Numbered from the stretch's first letter, positions 10,353 through 20,432 are shown. The stretch is DNA of 64,000 nucleotides from Anaerolineales bacterium (GCA_020851785.1 JADZCC010000034.1:62001-126000); one strand, 5' to 3'. Notes: generated by a model from the letters alone, not told the origin. Numbers and translations: made by a program.

Positions 10353-11833
10353 TAGCTCGCGTCCTTGATGAATTTGGTCATATCTTTCTTCAGCGTTTTC
10401 AGCGAAGGCATGTGAATGTACATCATGTGCCCAGCTTCGTAATAACTCATGCGGATGTTTTTACGCAAAGACGCATCCAAGCCCAGATGATTGAACGTGT
10501 ATTCGGTGGCGAAGTAGGGCGTGCCAAGATCGTAATAGCCATTGGCGACAAACACTTTCAAATATTTGTTGAAGGTCATCGAGCCGCGTAACGTTTCGGC
10601 GACGTTGACGTATTGATTTTGAAAATAGCCATACGACCAATTCATCCAGACTTTGCCGCTCAAAATTTCGTAAACGCTGTCCGTTTCAAATTTCAATTCT
10701 GTGCGGATGTAGTCATTGAAGGCGGCGGTGTACGGCCCGTTGATTTGAGCAAACAGCGGATCATATTCCGGCATGGCGGTTACGCCGCTTCGATCCGTGC
10801 CCGTGTAACGGCTGTCCAGTCGCCCGACGGTTTTTCCACGCTCGCGCAGGAGTTCTTTGAAATAATGCTGGTCGAGGATGCGTAAGTCGGTGCGTTCGAT
10901 GAACTCGGTTGAAATCCCCGTATATTTGGAAAGTTTGGCCACCACGCTGGCGCGTTCGGCCGCAGTCAGCGCCGCGCCTTTCAACAACGCGGAGGCATAT
11001 TCGCCTTTGGCAAATTCTTCGGCTTCTTTGAGCGCGGCCTGCAAAGTGGATTTAAATTTCAACTGGTCGTGATACCAGGCCGTGGCTGTGTAGGCGGGCA
11101 AAAATAAAATGTAGGGCAGGTCGTTATTTAAGTTGAAATCAATGGTGGTGAAATCCAACACGGCGGAGATGAGCAAAAGCCCATTCAGAAACATGCCATG
11201 CCGTTCCTGTAAATAACCGGAGAGTCCGGCGGCGCGCGTGGTGCCATAACTTTCGCCCGCCAGGAATTTGGGCGAAAGCCAGCGGTTGTAGCGCGTGGTA
11301 TACAAGCGGATGAAATCGCCAACCGATTCGATGTCTTTGCTAAAGCCGTGCCATTCTTTGGATTTTTCGCCTTCGACGGGGCGGCTAAAGCCGGTGCTCA
11401 TCGGGTCAATAAAGACCAGATCAGTTTCATCCAGAATGGAATATTGGTTATCCGTCAGTTGAAACGGCGGCTTGGGCATTTCGCCTTCGTCGGTGAGGAC
11501 GACGCGGCGCGGCCCCAACACGCCCAAATGAAGCCACACGGATGAAGAACCCGGCCCGCCGTTGAAAGAAAAAGTGATCGGACGTTTGGCTTTATTGCTT
11601 ACGCCGTCTTTGGTGTAGGCCACAAAAAAGATTTGGGCGCGGGGTTTTTCCACTTCCGCGTCTTTATCTTTATCGAGGACTTCCTCTTTCAAGATCATGG
11701 TGCCGGTGGTGACGGTGTACTTAATCGTCTGTCCGCCAATTTTGATGGAATGTTTGGTCGTGACGAGGTTGTCTTTGGGGGTGGGCTTCTCTTCTTTTTT
11801 TTCTTCGGGCTTGGCGTCTTTTTTCTCGGGCAT
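10352..11833 (-). CDS. Peptidase S10 (serine carboxypeptidase) family protein
   Basis: FNGGPGSSSVWLHLG, LAGESYGTTRAAGL, C-terminal YEAGHMMYIH. Confidence 0.92.
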   Translation of the reverse strand: MPEKKDAKPEEKKEEKPTPKDNLVTTKHSIKIGGQTIKYTVTTGTMILKEEVLDKDKDAEVEKPRAQIFFVAYTKDGVSNKAKRPITFSFNGGPGSSSVWLHLGVLGPRRVVLTDEGEMPKPPFQLTDNQYSILDETDLVFIDPMSTGFSRPVEGEKSKEWHGFSKDIESVGDFIRLYTTRYNRWLSPKFLAGESYGTTRAAGLSGYLQERHGMFLNGLLLISAVLDFTTIDFNLNNDLPYILFLPAYTATAWYHDQLKFKSTLQAALKEAEEFAKGEYASALLKGAALTAAERASVVAKLSKYTGISTEFIERTDLRILDQHYFKELLRERGKTVGRLDSRYTGTDRSGVTAMPEYDPLFAQINGPYTAAFNDYIRTELKFETDSVYEILSGKVWMNWSYGYFQNQYVNVAETLRGSMTFNKYLKVFVANGYYDLGTPYFATEYTFNHLGLDASLRKNIRMSYYEAGHMMYIHMPSLKTLKKDMTKFIKDAS

Positions 11834-11844
11834 GGGAGGCTCCT

Positions 11845-12669
11845 TTATTTAAGTTGATTGATTAATGAATACACGTCTTTTTTATTCCAGCCGCTGGCTT
11901 CAGCAAGTTCGGCGGAAATTTCCTTTGCGGGTCTGGCGTTCTTCAATTCTTTTTTGATGGCTTTTAGCAATTCCGCTTCTGGCCAGCGTTCTTTTTCCGT
12001 CTCCGGTTTTCCGGCAATCACCAGCGTAAACTCGCCGCGCGGTTCTTTGGATTTGAAATAGGTCAGCGCGGCGTTAATTGATCCGCGCCAGTATTCTTCG
12101 TAGAGTTTGGTCATTTCGCGGGCCACGCAGATGGGACGATCTCCGAGGATGGCAAGCAGGTCTTCCAGCGCATCCAACAGACGATGGGGCGATTCGAGGA
12201 AGATCAGCGTGTAGGTTAAATGGGCCACCTGCGTAATGGATTTTTTGCGTTCGCCGGATTTATGCGGAAGATAACCAAGATATAGAAATGAATCGGTCGG
12301 CAGGCCGGAAACGCTCAAAGCGGAGATCGGCGCCGAGGGGCCAGGAACCGGCCGAACGTCGAAGTTGGCGGCGAGCGCGGCCCGCACCAACTCGTAGCCC
12401 GGGTCGTTAATCGCCGGAGTGCCTGCGTCAGAAACGAGGGCCACATCGCCGCCGATTAAGGCGTTGAGGATCTGATCCAATTTTTTGGTTTTATTATGTT
12501 CAAAATAACTGGTGAGCGGGGTCTCAATCTTAAAATGTTGAAGCAGGGCGCCGGTGTGCCGCGTATCTTCAGCGGCGATCAATTTGACTTCGCGTAAAAG
12601 GCGGAGCGCGCGCGGGGAAAGGTCTTCAAGGTTTCCGAGCGGGGTGGCGACCAAGTATAAAGTTCCCAT
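11845..12669 (-). CDS. rsmI: 16S rRNA (cytidine(1402)-2'-O)-methyltransferase
   Basis: GTLYLVATPLGNLEDLSPRAL, AAEDTRHTGALL, LVSDAGTPAINDPGYELV. Confidence 0.96.
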   Translation of the reverse strand: MGTLYLVATPLGNLEDLSPRALRLLREVKLIAAEDTRHTGALLQHFKIETPLTSYFEHNKTKKLDQILNALIGGDVALVSDAGTPAINDPGYELVRAALAANFDVRPVPGPSAPISALSVSGLPTDSFLYLGYLPHKSGERKKSITQVAHLTYTLIFLESPHRLLDALEDLLAILGDRPICVAREMTKLYEEYWRGSINAALTYFKSKEPRGEFTLVIAGKPETEKERWPEAELLKAIKKELKNARPAKEISAELAEASGWNKKDVYSLINQLK

Positions 12670-12690
12670 GCGTTAATTTTATCATTCCAT

Positions 12691-12722
12691 CAAAAAAAAT
12701 CGCCCGCAGATACTGCGGGCGA
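12691..12722 (-). terminator. Rho-independent terminator of the kinase gene
   Basis: cgcccgca-gatac-tgcgggcg with a T tract on the minus strand. Confidence 0.7.
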
Positions 12723-12740
12723 AATAAAAAATTAAATGAG

Positions 12741-14228
12741 TTAGGGGCATCCGCCAATGCCAACCGCAAAGGTGACGCATCCGGCTTCGGCTGGAGCGAC
12801 CGCCGCGCAACATTGGTTGGCGGAATCAAACGTGGCGTCTGCCGAACATTTGGCCAAATCCGCGTTGGTGAGTTTGGGCGGACTGCAGACTTTCAAATCG
12901 TAGGAAGTGAGTTGTTTGCCTGTGCAGGTGATGATTGTAAAACCATCCTGCGTGACTTCTTCTTCACACTTCAGCGCCGGGTCTGGCATTTGATAGGTGG
13001 AACCGGCGGTGAAGCGCACGGTGGTATAGGGGATTTTTGTAATACAAGCGCGGTTGGTTTCTTTAACTTCGGGAACTGGAAGGTTATTTGCAGAACAAGC
13101 CGCGGCAAACGGAATCGGCGAGGCGGGTTCCAGCGTGGGCGTAACGGGTTCGACAGCGCTTGTACTGGTTGCGGGAGCCACGGTTAAAGTGGGCGGCGCC
13201 AGCGTGGGCGTTAAGGTGGGGACGGGCGCGGGAAAAAGTTGATTTTGCAAAAGGAAAAAGCCAACGATGGCCACCACGGCCACAACCCCGGCCACCACAA
13301 AACCAGTGGAGCGATTTTTACCGCTATTCGTCACGGCCGTTGGCTGGTCGGGCTGATCGGATTTAAAAACGCCAGAACGGATTCCCGTTGGGGCGGCGGC
13401 GGTATTGCCTTCATGCCCCAGCGCAACCAGATTCAAGGCTTTGGCTAAATCATTCGGCGTGGCATAACGGCTTTCTTTATCTTTCGCCAGCGCCTTCTTA
13501 ATCACCGCATCCGCTTCGGGCGGCAGGTCTGGAAGCATTTTCAAAATTTCCGGCACCGGCTCGGTAATGTGTTTGACGACCACGCCCATGGGCGTATCCG
13601 CGCTGTAGGGTTGCTGGCCGCTCAACATTTGATAAAGAATCACGCCCAGCCCATAGACGTCGCTTCGGCCATCCACTTCCTCGCCTTTGGCCTGTTCCGG
13701 GCTCATGTAGGCGGGCGTGCCGATGATTCCGCTTCCCGTCAGGCTGGAGGTGGATTCGGTTACTTTGGCCACGCCAAAGTCTGAAATAAACGGCGCGCCG
13801 GTGTCGTCAAATAAAATGTTATCGGGCTTTAAATCGCGGTGGACGATTTTCTTTTTATGAGCGTAGGTTAACCCCTGGGCAATCTTCTCAATCAGATGCG
13901 CGGCGTCTTCCAAAGAAAATTTACCCTTTTCAATTTCCTTCGCCAGCGAGCCGCTGTTCATATAACGCATGACAAAATACGGCTGACCATCTTCTTCGCC
14001 CACGTCGTACACGGGCACAATCGCCGGGTGTTCCAACGTGGCGACAATTTTCAACTCGCGGTCGAAGCGCGTGCGAAATTGCGGATCGTGCAACATCTCG
14101 CGCGGCAGAACTTTGAGCGCCACTTCACGGTCAAAGCGCGGGTCGTAGGCATGGTACACCGTGGCCATGCCGCCGCGGCCCAGCTCAGATTTGATCTCAT
14201 ATCGTCCAAAGTGTGATGGGATTGCCAT
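12741..14228 (-). CDS. Membrane-anchored Ser/Thr protein kinase
   Basis: LGRGGMATVYHAYD, HRDLKPDNILFDD, DFGVAKVTE, one TM, Cys-containing extracytoplasmic C-terminus. Confidence 0.93.
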   Translation of the reverse strand: MAIPSHFGRYEIKSELGRGGMATVYHAYDPRFDREVALKVLPREMLHDPQFRTRFDRELKIVATLEHPAIVPVYDVGEEDGQPYFVMRYMNSGSLAKEIEKGKFSLEDAAHLIEKIAQGLTYAHKKKIVHRDLKPDNILFDDTGAPFISDFGVAKVTESTSSLTGSGIIGTPAYMSPEQAKGEEVDGRSDVYGLGVILYQMLSGQQPYSADTPMGVVVKHITEPVPEILKMLPDLPPEADAVIKKALAKDKESRYATPNDLAKALNLVALGHEGNTAAAPTGIRSGVFKSDQPDQPTAVTNSGKNRSTGFVVAGVVAVVAIVGFFLLQNQLFPAPVPTLTPTLAPPTLTVAPATSTSAVEPVTPTLEPASPIPFAAACSANNLPVPEVKETNRACITKIPYTTVRFTAGSTYQMPDPALKCEEEVTQDGFTIITCTGKQLTSYDLKVCSPPKLTNADLAKCSADATFDSANQCCAAVAPAEAGCVTFAVGIGGCP

Positions 14229-14423
14229 ACGCGCAAGTATAAACCACCTTTAAGCCGCTGTGCAAGAAATCTGACGCGGGTTATCCAAATACAGTGGGCA
14301 TCCTTTCACTCCTCAAAATGACAATCCACTGGATTCGACTGCATTAAAAACTGTCCTTGTGGCCTGTTTAATTTTGAATTATCATCGCATGGCAGGGACG
14401 TTCCCTGCGGTGGATTACCATTC

Positions 14424-15551
14424 TTGAAAGGAGAAAGTATGAAACATCGTTTTTCGTTCCTGGTACTGGCAATCTTTGTAATTGGCTCGTTAGTATTAAG
14501 CGCTTGTGGCGCCCCCGCCACCGAAGCGCCGACCGTTGTGCCGACGGCCGTTCCGCCGACGGAAGTTCCCCCGCCCACGGCTACCGCCGCGCCAGAAATT
14601 GGCTCGCCGGAGCACCCGATCAAAGTGCTGTTCGTGCCTTCTGTGGATGTGGACTTCATGATTTCGAGCGGCGAGTTGATCTCCACAGCCCTCAACGAAG
14701 CCACTGGCTTGACTTTTGAAGTCAGCGTGCCGACTTCCTACGCCGCCACCATTGAAGAGATGTGCGCCTCCCCAACGGACACCATCGGTTTCATCCCCGC
14801 GCTGGGATATGTGATCGCCAATCAACTCTGCGGCGTGGAACCTGGCTTGGCTTCCGCCCGTCGCGGTTGGAACGTCTACTGGACTGGCTTTTACGTGGCC
14901 CGCGATAGCAAATATCAAACGCTCGAAGATTTAGCGGGCGCGAAATGGGCCTACCCCGAGGCGGGTTCCACTTCCGGATATTTGTACCCCGCCTCAATCT
15001 TCGGCGACTTGGGCGTGACGATTGGCGAAACCATCGAAGCCGGCGGCCACCCGCAATCCATTTTGGCCGTTTACAACGGACAAGCCGACTTCGCCACCGC
15101 GTACTACAGCCCGCCATTGATCAACAACGGCAAATGGGCCATGGGCGACGCGCCTGACGTTCCCGACGATGTGGTTGATTCCTGCGCCGTGAAAACCGCC
15201 GAAAAAGGCGACGAACTCTGGTGCGGCGATTACCGCGTTTTGGACGCGCGCGCGGCGGTGATTAAGGACGCTCCCGACATCGTTCAAAAGGTGCGCATCC
15301 TGACCCTCTCCAAGGAAATCCCGAACGACACCATGTCCTTCTCGCCGGAATTCCCCGAAGCGTTGAGAACCAAAATCATTGACGCCATGACCGCTTTCGT
15401 CTCGCTCGATAACGAAGCCTGCGCGCAATCCCTCTGTAACGAGAACTTCTACAGTTGGACCGGCGTTGGCCCGATTGCCGACGAGAACTTTGACGGCGTG
15501 CGCATTTTGGTCGCCCAACAAGGCATCACGCTCGACAAGCTCGGTAAATAA
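14424..15551 (+). CDS. phnD: Phosphonate/phosphite-type ABC transporter substrate-binding lipoprotein
   Basis: Lipobox LVLSACG; PhnD-like TIGFIPALGYV...GSTSGYLYP; followed by phnC and phnE. Confidence 0.88.
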   Translation: MKGESMKHRFSFLVLAIFVIGSLVLSACGAPATEAPTVVPTAVPPTEVPPPTATAAPEIGSPEHPIKVLFVPSVDVDFMISSGELISTALNEATGLTFEVSVPTSYAATIEEMCASPTDTIGFIPALGYVIANQLCGVEPGLASARRGWNVYWTGFYVARDSKYQTLEDLAGAKWAYPEAGSTSGYLYPASIFGDLGVTIGETIEAGGHPQSILAVYNGQADFATAYYSPPLINNGKWAMGDAPDVPDDVVDSCAVKTAEKGDELWCGDYRVLDARAAVIKDAPDIVQKVRILTLSKEIPNDTMSFSPEFPEALRTKIIDAMTAFVSLDNEACAQSLCNENFYSWTGVGPIADENFDGVRILVAQQGITLDKLGK

Positions 15552-15567
15552 TTTTCAGCATTTCAAA

Positions 15568-15601
15568 AAATCTTGCCCCAGAAATTTCTGGGGCAAGATT
15601 T
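15568..15601 (+). terminator. Perfect palindrome between phnD and phnC
   Basis: aaatcttgccccagaaa|tttctggggcaagattt. Confidence 0.65.
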
Positions 15602-15671
15602 AATATAGCGTACGACAAGCGTACGACAAGGTTTACCTTGTCATGAAGTGTGAGGAAGGCGGTCTTTCAGC

Positions 15672-16424
15672 ATGTTAGAAGTCAGAAATCTTTCCAAAAC
15701 CTATGACGGCGGAATGCAGGCCCTGAAAAACGTCAGCTTTAGCGTCAAGCAGGGCGAGTTTTTGGCAGTGATCGGGTTAAGCGGTTCGGGCAAATCCACG
15801 CTGTTACGTTGCATCAACCGGCTGATTGAGCCAACCAGCGGGCAAATCCTTTGGAATGGGCAAGACATTACCGCCGCAAGTCAGGATGAGATGCGCCACA
15901 TCCGCCGCAAGATTGGCATGGTCTTCCAACATTTCAACCTGGTCTCCCGCTCCAAAGTCCTCACCAACGTTTTGGCTGGGCGGCTCGGTTATGTGAACCC
16001 GATCCTCAGCGCGTTCAATCGTTTCCCCGAAAGCGACGTACAAATGGCCCTCAGTCAACTGGATCGCGTGGGGATTAAAAATCAGGCGTATAAACGCGCC
16101 GACGAACTCAGCGGCGGACAACAACAACGCGTGGGCATTGCCCGCGCCATGATGCAAGAGCCGACGATGGTATTAGCCGACGAACCCGTGGCCAGCCTGG
16201 ACCCGGTGCTGGCGCATTCCATCATGCAACACCTGGAAGAGATTAACAAGCAGGAAGGCGTCACCGTTTTGTGTAGCCTGCATTTTTTGGATCTGGTGCA
16301 TCGCTACGCCGACCGCGCGATTGCGCTCAAAGAAGGCGCGCTGATGTTTGACGGCCCGCCCAACCAAATTAACGACGAAAAGTTTCGGGAAATTTACGGC
16401 AAAGACGCCGAGCGGATTGGCTAG
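15672..16424 (+). CDS. phnC: Phosphonate ABC transporter ATP-binding protein
   Basis: Walker A GLSGSGKST, LSGGQQQRVGIARAM, PhnC-type ITAASQDEMRHIRRKIGMVFQHFNLVSR. Confidence 0.94.
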   Translation: MLEVRNLSKTYDGGMQALKNVSFSVKQGEFLAVIGLSGSGKSTLLRCINRLIEPTSGQILWNGQDITAASQDEMRHIRRKIGMVFQHFNLVSRSKVLTNVLAGRLGYVNPILSAFNRFPESDVQMALSQLDRVGIKNQAYKRADELSGGQQQRVGIARAMMQEPTMVLADEPVASLDPVLAHSIMQHLEEINKQEGVTVLCSLHFLDLVHRYADRAIALKEGALMFDGPPNQINDEKFREIYGKDAERIG

Positions 16425-16434
16425 AGGAAACCTG

Positions 16435-18273
16435 ATGAAGAAAACCACAACCCCACTCAAGTCGCTGGCCACCGGATTCATTACGCTCTTCGTCCTGATC
16501 ATTTTTGCGTATGGGTTTTCCGTTACCAACGTTAACTTTGAAGAGACCCGTTCCGAAAGGCGGCTGGCTTCGCTCACGCGCATTTTGCGGGCGTTGGCGC
16601 ACCCCAAAATTTTTGATTACAACTACGAGACGGTGAACGTCGAAGTCCCTTTTTATTTGGGCTGTCCGGCAGACGGCGTACCCTTCCCGGAGGTGGATCG
16701 TTCGGGAGCGTTCATCCTAATCAACAGCGGATGCGCCGCGCCGAAGGAAACCATCCAGATTGAGGGTCATAACTTTCAGGAAAATTCCAGCGGCTCGATC
16801 AGCTTTGTTGGGTTTAGCCCCGAAGCGCCAGACGGCGTGCCGATTGGAATTGGCAACTTTCAAGCAGACGCTCAGGGGAACTTCAAAGCTGAAGTCAACC
16901 TGCCCAACCGTCAGATTAAGGAAGAACCGCAAGCTATTCGCGCCACGGGACAAATTCAAGTGGGCGCGCCTATGCTCTCGCAAGAATCCAAAGTCACCTG
17001 GGAAAAAATCATCGAGACGGTTTTCATGGCCCTGTTGGCCACCGCCTTCGGGACCTTACTCGCAGTTCCGATCAGTTTCTTCGCCGCGCGTAACCTCATG
17101 GAAGAAGTGAAAAGCCCGCTGAGCAACATCGCCCTCGCGCTGATTGGCTGGCCGCTGGGGATGTGGCTGGGCATCGAAGCCAGCCAGTTCTTTTCCGGTC
17201 TGCTAACTTTGCTGGGCAATTCTTTTCTAATTACTTTTGCGGGCGCAATCATTGTCTCCGCTCTCAGCTTTTTCTTTGCGCGCTGGTTTCTCGCGCATCA
17301 AAGCGAAGATTTGGAATTTCGTTTTAAACAACGGCTGATCAATTTACTCTACGCGTTGATTTTGGCTCTGCTGGCTTTAATTTCCATTCTATTTATCGGC
17401 AAACTTCTGCTTCAAGTTGGCGCGTACCTCACGCCAAGCAAAGACGTGCCGCTGTACTTCCTGCGGAAATTTGTTTCCCAAATCGGGGAGATTATTTCCA
17501 TCCTCGCGCCGGTCTTTGCGGCGCTGGTGGGCGGCGGCGTCCTCGGCGGATTCTTTTCCCAACTCGGGCAGAAGATCAGCGATCGTTTGCCTGCCTCTGC
17601 CGCAAAAACTTTCAACCTGATCCTCGCCCCTCTGGCGGGAGCCACGCTGGGCGTCTTAATCATGCAGGGCTTGGATTGGTTCTATCAATTCAACAACCCG
17701 GCAGTGACGCTGTATTCGCCAGCCTTCATTGGCGCGGCAATCGGGCTGATTCTGGCGATTGCCATTGCGCCCAAGCAGTCGCTTCCGATTGGCATTTTTA
17801 TTTACGGCATCTTCCGCACCTTGCTAAACGGCACCCGTTCCGTGGAAGCGCTGATCATGGCAATCGTCTTTGTGGCCTGGGTGGGGCTGGGCCCGTTTGC
17901 GGGCGCGCTGGCGCTGGGCTTGCACACCGTCGCCTCCAACGCCAAGTTATATTCCGAACAGGTCGAGAGCATCCTCTCCGGCCCGCTGGAGGCGATTCAA
18001 GCCACCGGCGCGAATCGTTTGCAAACGATCATCTTCGCGGTGGTGCCGCAGATCATCCCGCCGTACATTTCCTACACCATGTATCGCTGGGACATTAACG
18101 TGCGTATGTCCACGATCATTGGCTTTGTCGGCGGCGGCGGCATTGGCTTCATCCTCCAACAAAACATCAACCTGCTCAACTACCGCGCGGCCAGCGTCAA
18201 CATGCTCGCGATTGCAATCGTCGTCGCCAGCATGGATTACATTTCCTCGATCCTGCGCGAGAAATACGTCTAA
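16435..18273 (+). CDS. phnE: Phosphonate ABC transporter permease PhnE, enlarged
   Basis: C-terminal PhnE permease signature (SVEALIMAIVFVAWVGLGPFAGALALGLHT, ...EAIQATGANRLQTIIFAVVPQIIPPYISYTMYRWDINVRMSTIIGFVGGGGIG); N-terminal extracytoplasmic insert and extra TMs. Confidence 0.9.
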   Translation: MKKTTTPLKSLATGFITLFVLIIFAYGFSVTNVNFEETRSERRLASLTRILRALAHPKIFDYNYETVNVEVPFYLGCPADGVPFPEVDRSGAFILINSGCAAPKETIQIEGHNFQENSSGSISFVGFSPEAPDGVPIGIGNFQADAQGNFKAEVNLPNRQIKEEPQAIRATGQIQVGAPMLSQESKVTWEKIIETVFMALLATAFGTLLAVPISFFAARNLMEEVKSPLSNIALALIGWPLGMWLGIEASQFFSGLLTLLGNSFLITFAGAIIVSALSFFFARWFLAHQSEDLEFRFKQRLINLLYALILALLALISILFIGKLLLQVGAYLTPSKDVPLYFLRKFVSQIGEIISILAPVFAALVGGGVLGGFFSQLGQKISDRLPASAAKTFNLILAPLAGATLGVLIMQGLDWFYQFNNPAVTLYSPAFIGAAIGLILAIAIAPKQSLPIGIFIYGIFRTLLNGTRSVEALIMAIVFVAWVGLGPFAGALALGLHTVASNAKLYSEQVESILSGPLEAIQATGANRLQTIIFAVVPQIIPPYISYTMYRWDINVRMSTIIGFVGGGGIGFILQQNINLLNYRAASVNMLAIAIVVASMDYISSILREKYV

Positions 18274-18297
18274 CGAATTAGGACTGAACTTGAATCG

Positions 18298-18331
18298 AAA
18301 AAGGCGGACTGTAGAATAGTCCGCCTTTTTT
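18298..18331. terminator. Bidirectional terminator between convergent phnE and the MerR-type gene
   Basis: aaaaaggcggact-gtagaat-agtccgccttttttt. Confidence 0.75.
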
Positions 18332-18337
18332 TGCGCC

Positions 18338-18961
18338 TTAACGGCTGGCGTTCAGCGCTTCAAACGTCTTCAGCAGGTGGATCAAAATATCATCCGTGAA
18401 AACGTGCATCTTATGAAAAATTTCGGCGGTCTGACTGGAAGGCACGTTGGCTTCGCTATAAATTTTAATCACCGATTCAATCAGGCTGTTCCTAAAAAAC
18501 AAAAAGGCTTTGGCCGCGTCCACATAATTCAAGCGATAGCGATGCGCGCGCGAAGCGTATTCATAGCCGATGGCGTAGGCTTCGTTCTCCGCTTCCGCTC
18601 CGTGACTGGCCACGTAATTGATCAGCCCATGAAATAACGAGCGCGCCGTCTGGCGATATTGCATCCGCGCATCTTCATCCAAACGTTGATACCAGGTTTC
18701 GGCTTCCAGACTACCTTCGGAAATTTGCAGGCGGACGTTGCGAATCACTTCCTGCATCAGGCGCTCTGGTTTAAACGCCTCCGCATGGGACTTGGAACTG
18801 GTCTGCGCCCAAAGCGCAATTTCCTCCCGCCGATAACGGCGATGTCCGCCCTGCGTTTTATGCGTGGGCAGGAGGCCTTTATCGGACCATAATCGAACCG
18901 TGCTGGGATGAACGCCCAAGGCTTTGGCGGCGGCGCTCAGGGAAAGCCATTCATCGGTCAT
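18338..18961 (-). CDS. MerR-type HTH regulator with helical C-terminal sensor-like domain
   Basis: LSLSAAAKALGVHPSTVRLWSDKGLLPTHKTQGGHRRYRREEI; 3 bp downstream of the MFS gene. Confidence 0.8.
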   Translation of the reverse strand: MTDEWLSLSAAAKALGVHPSTVRLWSDKGLLPTHKTQGGHRRYRREEIALWAQTSSKSHAEAFKPERLMQEVIRNVRLQISEGSLEAETWYQRLDEDARMQYRQTARSLFHGLINYVASHGAEAENEAYAIGYEYASRAHRYRLNYVDAAKAFLFFRNSLIESVIKIYSEANVPSSQTAEIFHKMHVFTDDILIHLLKTFEALNASR

Positions 18962-18964
18962 GGG

Positions 18965-20269
18965 TTATTCGGCGATTACAGCCACTTTCTCCGTAAAGTG
19001 TGGGTCGTGCGCCTTCTTCTGGAAGGCGTTCACGTCAATGCGATAAAGCAGGATGGCCGCGATGAAGAGCATCAGCGCTTCCAGACTGAAGACGACGAGA
19101 TAGCCGCCGAGGGCGTCTCCCGTCAGGCTGGTGGCCAAGTCAGCGACGACGCCGGCCATCAACAAGCCGGTCAGGCGCGAAAGCCCGTTGGAAAAGCCCC
19201 ACGCGCCAATGTATAAGCCAACCTTTTCCGGCACGGTCAGGTCAAACATCAATGAAAGGTTGGCGATTGTGGAAAGCCCCGTGCCAAAGCCGAGGAGCGT
19301 AATGCCCACATAAAACAGGTGTTTGTTGGCCAGCCAGCCGCTGATGACAATGAGTATAAAGCCAAACAACGCGCCGAGGTTGCCAATTTGCGCGGTGTAC
19401 TTCTTTTTCACGCGGCCATCCAAAAAACCGGCGATGAGAAAGGCGATTAAAGAAAAGCTATTGATGATGGAAACGATCCGCGAGGTTTGCTCCAGCGTCA
19501 TGCCGAAGGCTTGCGCGCCAAACGGCTCGAGCAATACGTCCTGACTTAAGATGGCGGCCAGCAGTAAGAGCAAATAGACGAAGAAGATTTTAGCCACCGG
19601 ATTCTCCGTAATGGCGGAGGTCATTTCTTTGAGGGTATACGTTTCGGACTTGACGGCTGGGGCGGAACGCTCAAAGCGTGGCTCCAGCCTGAAGAGGCCG
19701 AGCAGGCCGAGGGTTAAGGCAGAAGCGGCGACGATGATAAACGCGCGCGAAAGCGTGGCCGGGTCATACGTTTGCGCCAGGCAGCTTAAGCTGATCCCCG
19801 TCACAATCAAGCCCACGACCATGACTGTGAACATCGTGGCGATGGTTTTGCCGCGCTCGCGCTCGCCGGAGAGTTCGGAGGCCAGCGATAAGTAGGAAAC
19901 TGCCGAGAGGTTGTAGCCAATGCCCCACAAGCCAAAAGCCAACACGCCGACGATGATTCCAGCAGTGAAGTTATGACTCATCAGCGTTGCAATTTGCGGC
20001 GAGACGGCCACGCCCACTACGCAACAGATCAGCCCGGCTAGAATGTAGGGCGTGCGTCGAAAGCCAAAAAGCGGGTGACGGTCTGAGAAGGCGCCGATGG
20101 CGACCTGCGCCGGAGCCAGCAAGTAGGGAAAGATGGATAGGGCCGTGAACAGGGTTTTGGAAATGCCGAGGTCAAAGATCATCACACGGTTCAGCGTGCT
20201 GTTGATCGGCAGGAGCGTCATGGCGACGGCCGTGTGAATGAGGGCGAGTTGCAGGCGTTTGAGAAACAT
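18965..20269 (-). CDS. BCD/PucC-like MFS transporter
   Basis: MFLKRLQLALIHTAVAMTLLPINSTLNRVMI..., SDRHPLFGFRRTPYILAG, ELSGERERGKTIATMF. Confidence 0.8.
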   Translation of the reverse strand: MFLKRLQLALIHTAVAMTLLPINSTLNRVMIFDLGISKTLFTALSIFPYLLAPAQVAIGAFSDRHPLFGFRRTPYILAGLICCVVGVAVSPQIATLMSHNFTAGIIVGVLAFGLWGIGYNLSAVSYLSLASELSGERERGKTIATMFTVMVVGLIVTGISLSCLAQTYDPATLSRAFIIVAASALTLGLLGLFRLEPRFERSAPAVKSETYTLKEMTSAITENPVAKIFFVYLLLLLAAILSQDVLLEPFGAQAFGMTLEQTSRIVSIINSFSLIAFLIAGFLDGRVKKKYTAQIGNLGALFGFILIVISGWLANKHLFYVGITLLGFGTGLSTIANLSLMFDLTVPEKVGLYIGAWGFSNGLSRLTGLLMAGVVADLATSLTGDALGGYLVVFSLEALMLFIAAILLYRIDVNAFQKKAHDPHFTEKVAVIAE

Positions 20270-20399
20270 GTTTATCCGGAATAAAAGAGGATGTGAACTT
20301 GCCGCCAAATTTACTGTGGAAATCTACAGAAAGCAATGTAGATTTCCGTAAAATTCCACTAGAGATTTGTGAGCGTTAATTGAAAAAAGCGGGCGAAAC

Positions 20400-20431
20400 A
20401 AAAAGCGACTTCAGAGAAGCCGCTTTTTTAT
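20400..20431 (-). terminator. Hairpin downstream of glyS
   Basis: aaaagcgacttcagagaagccgcttttttatttt. Confidence 0.4.
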
Positions 20432-20432
20432 T

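Noticed and set aside
10352-11833. Bacterial S10 carboxypeptidase as a novelty
   Set aside because: Unusual outside eukaryotes but a known bacterial family; context is ordinary.
14392-14409. gcagggacgttccctgc hairpin before phnD as a riboswitch
   Set aside because: Too short and simple; no known riboswitch core could be recognised.
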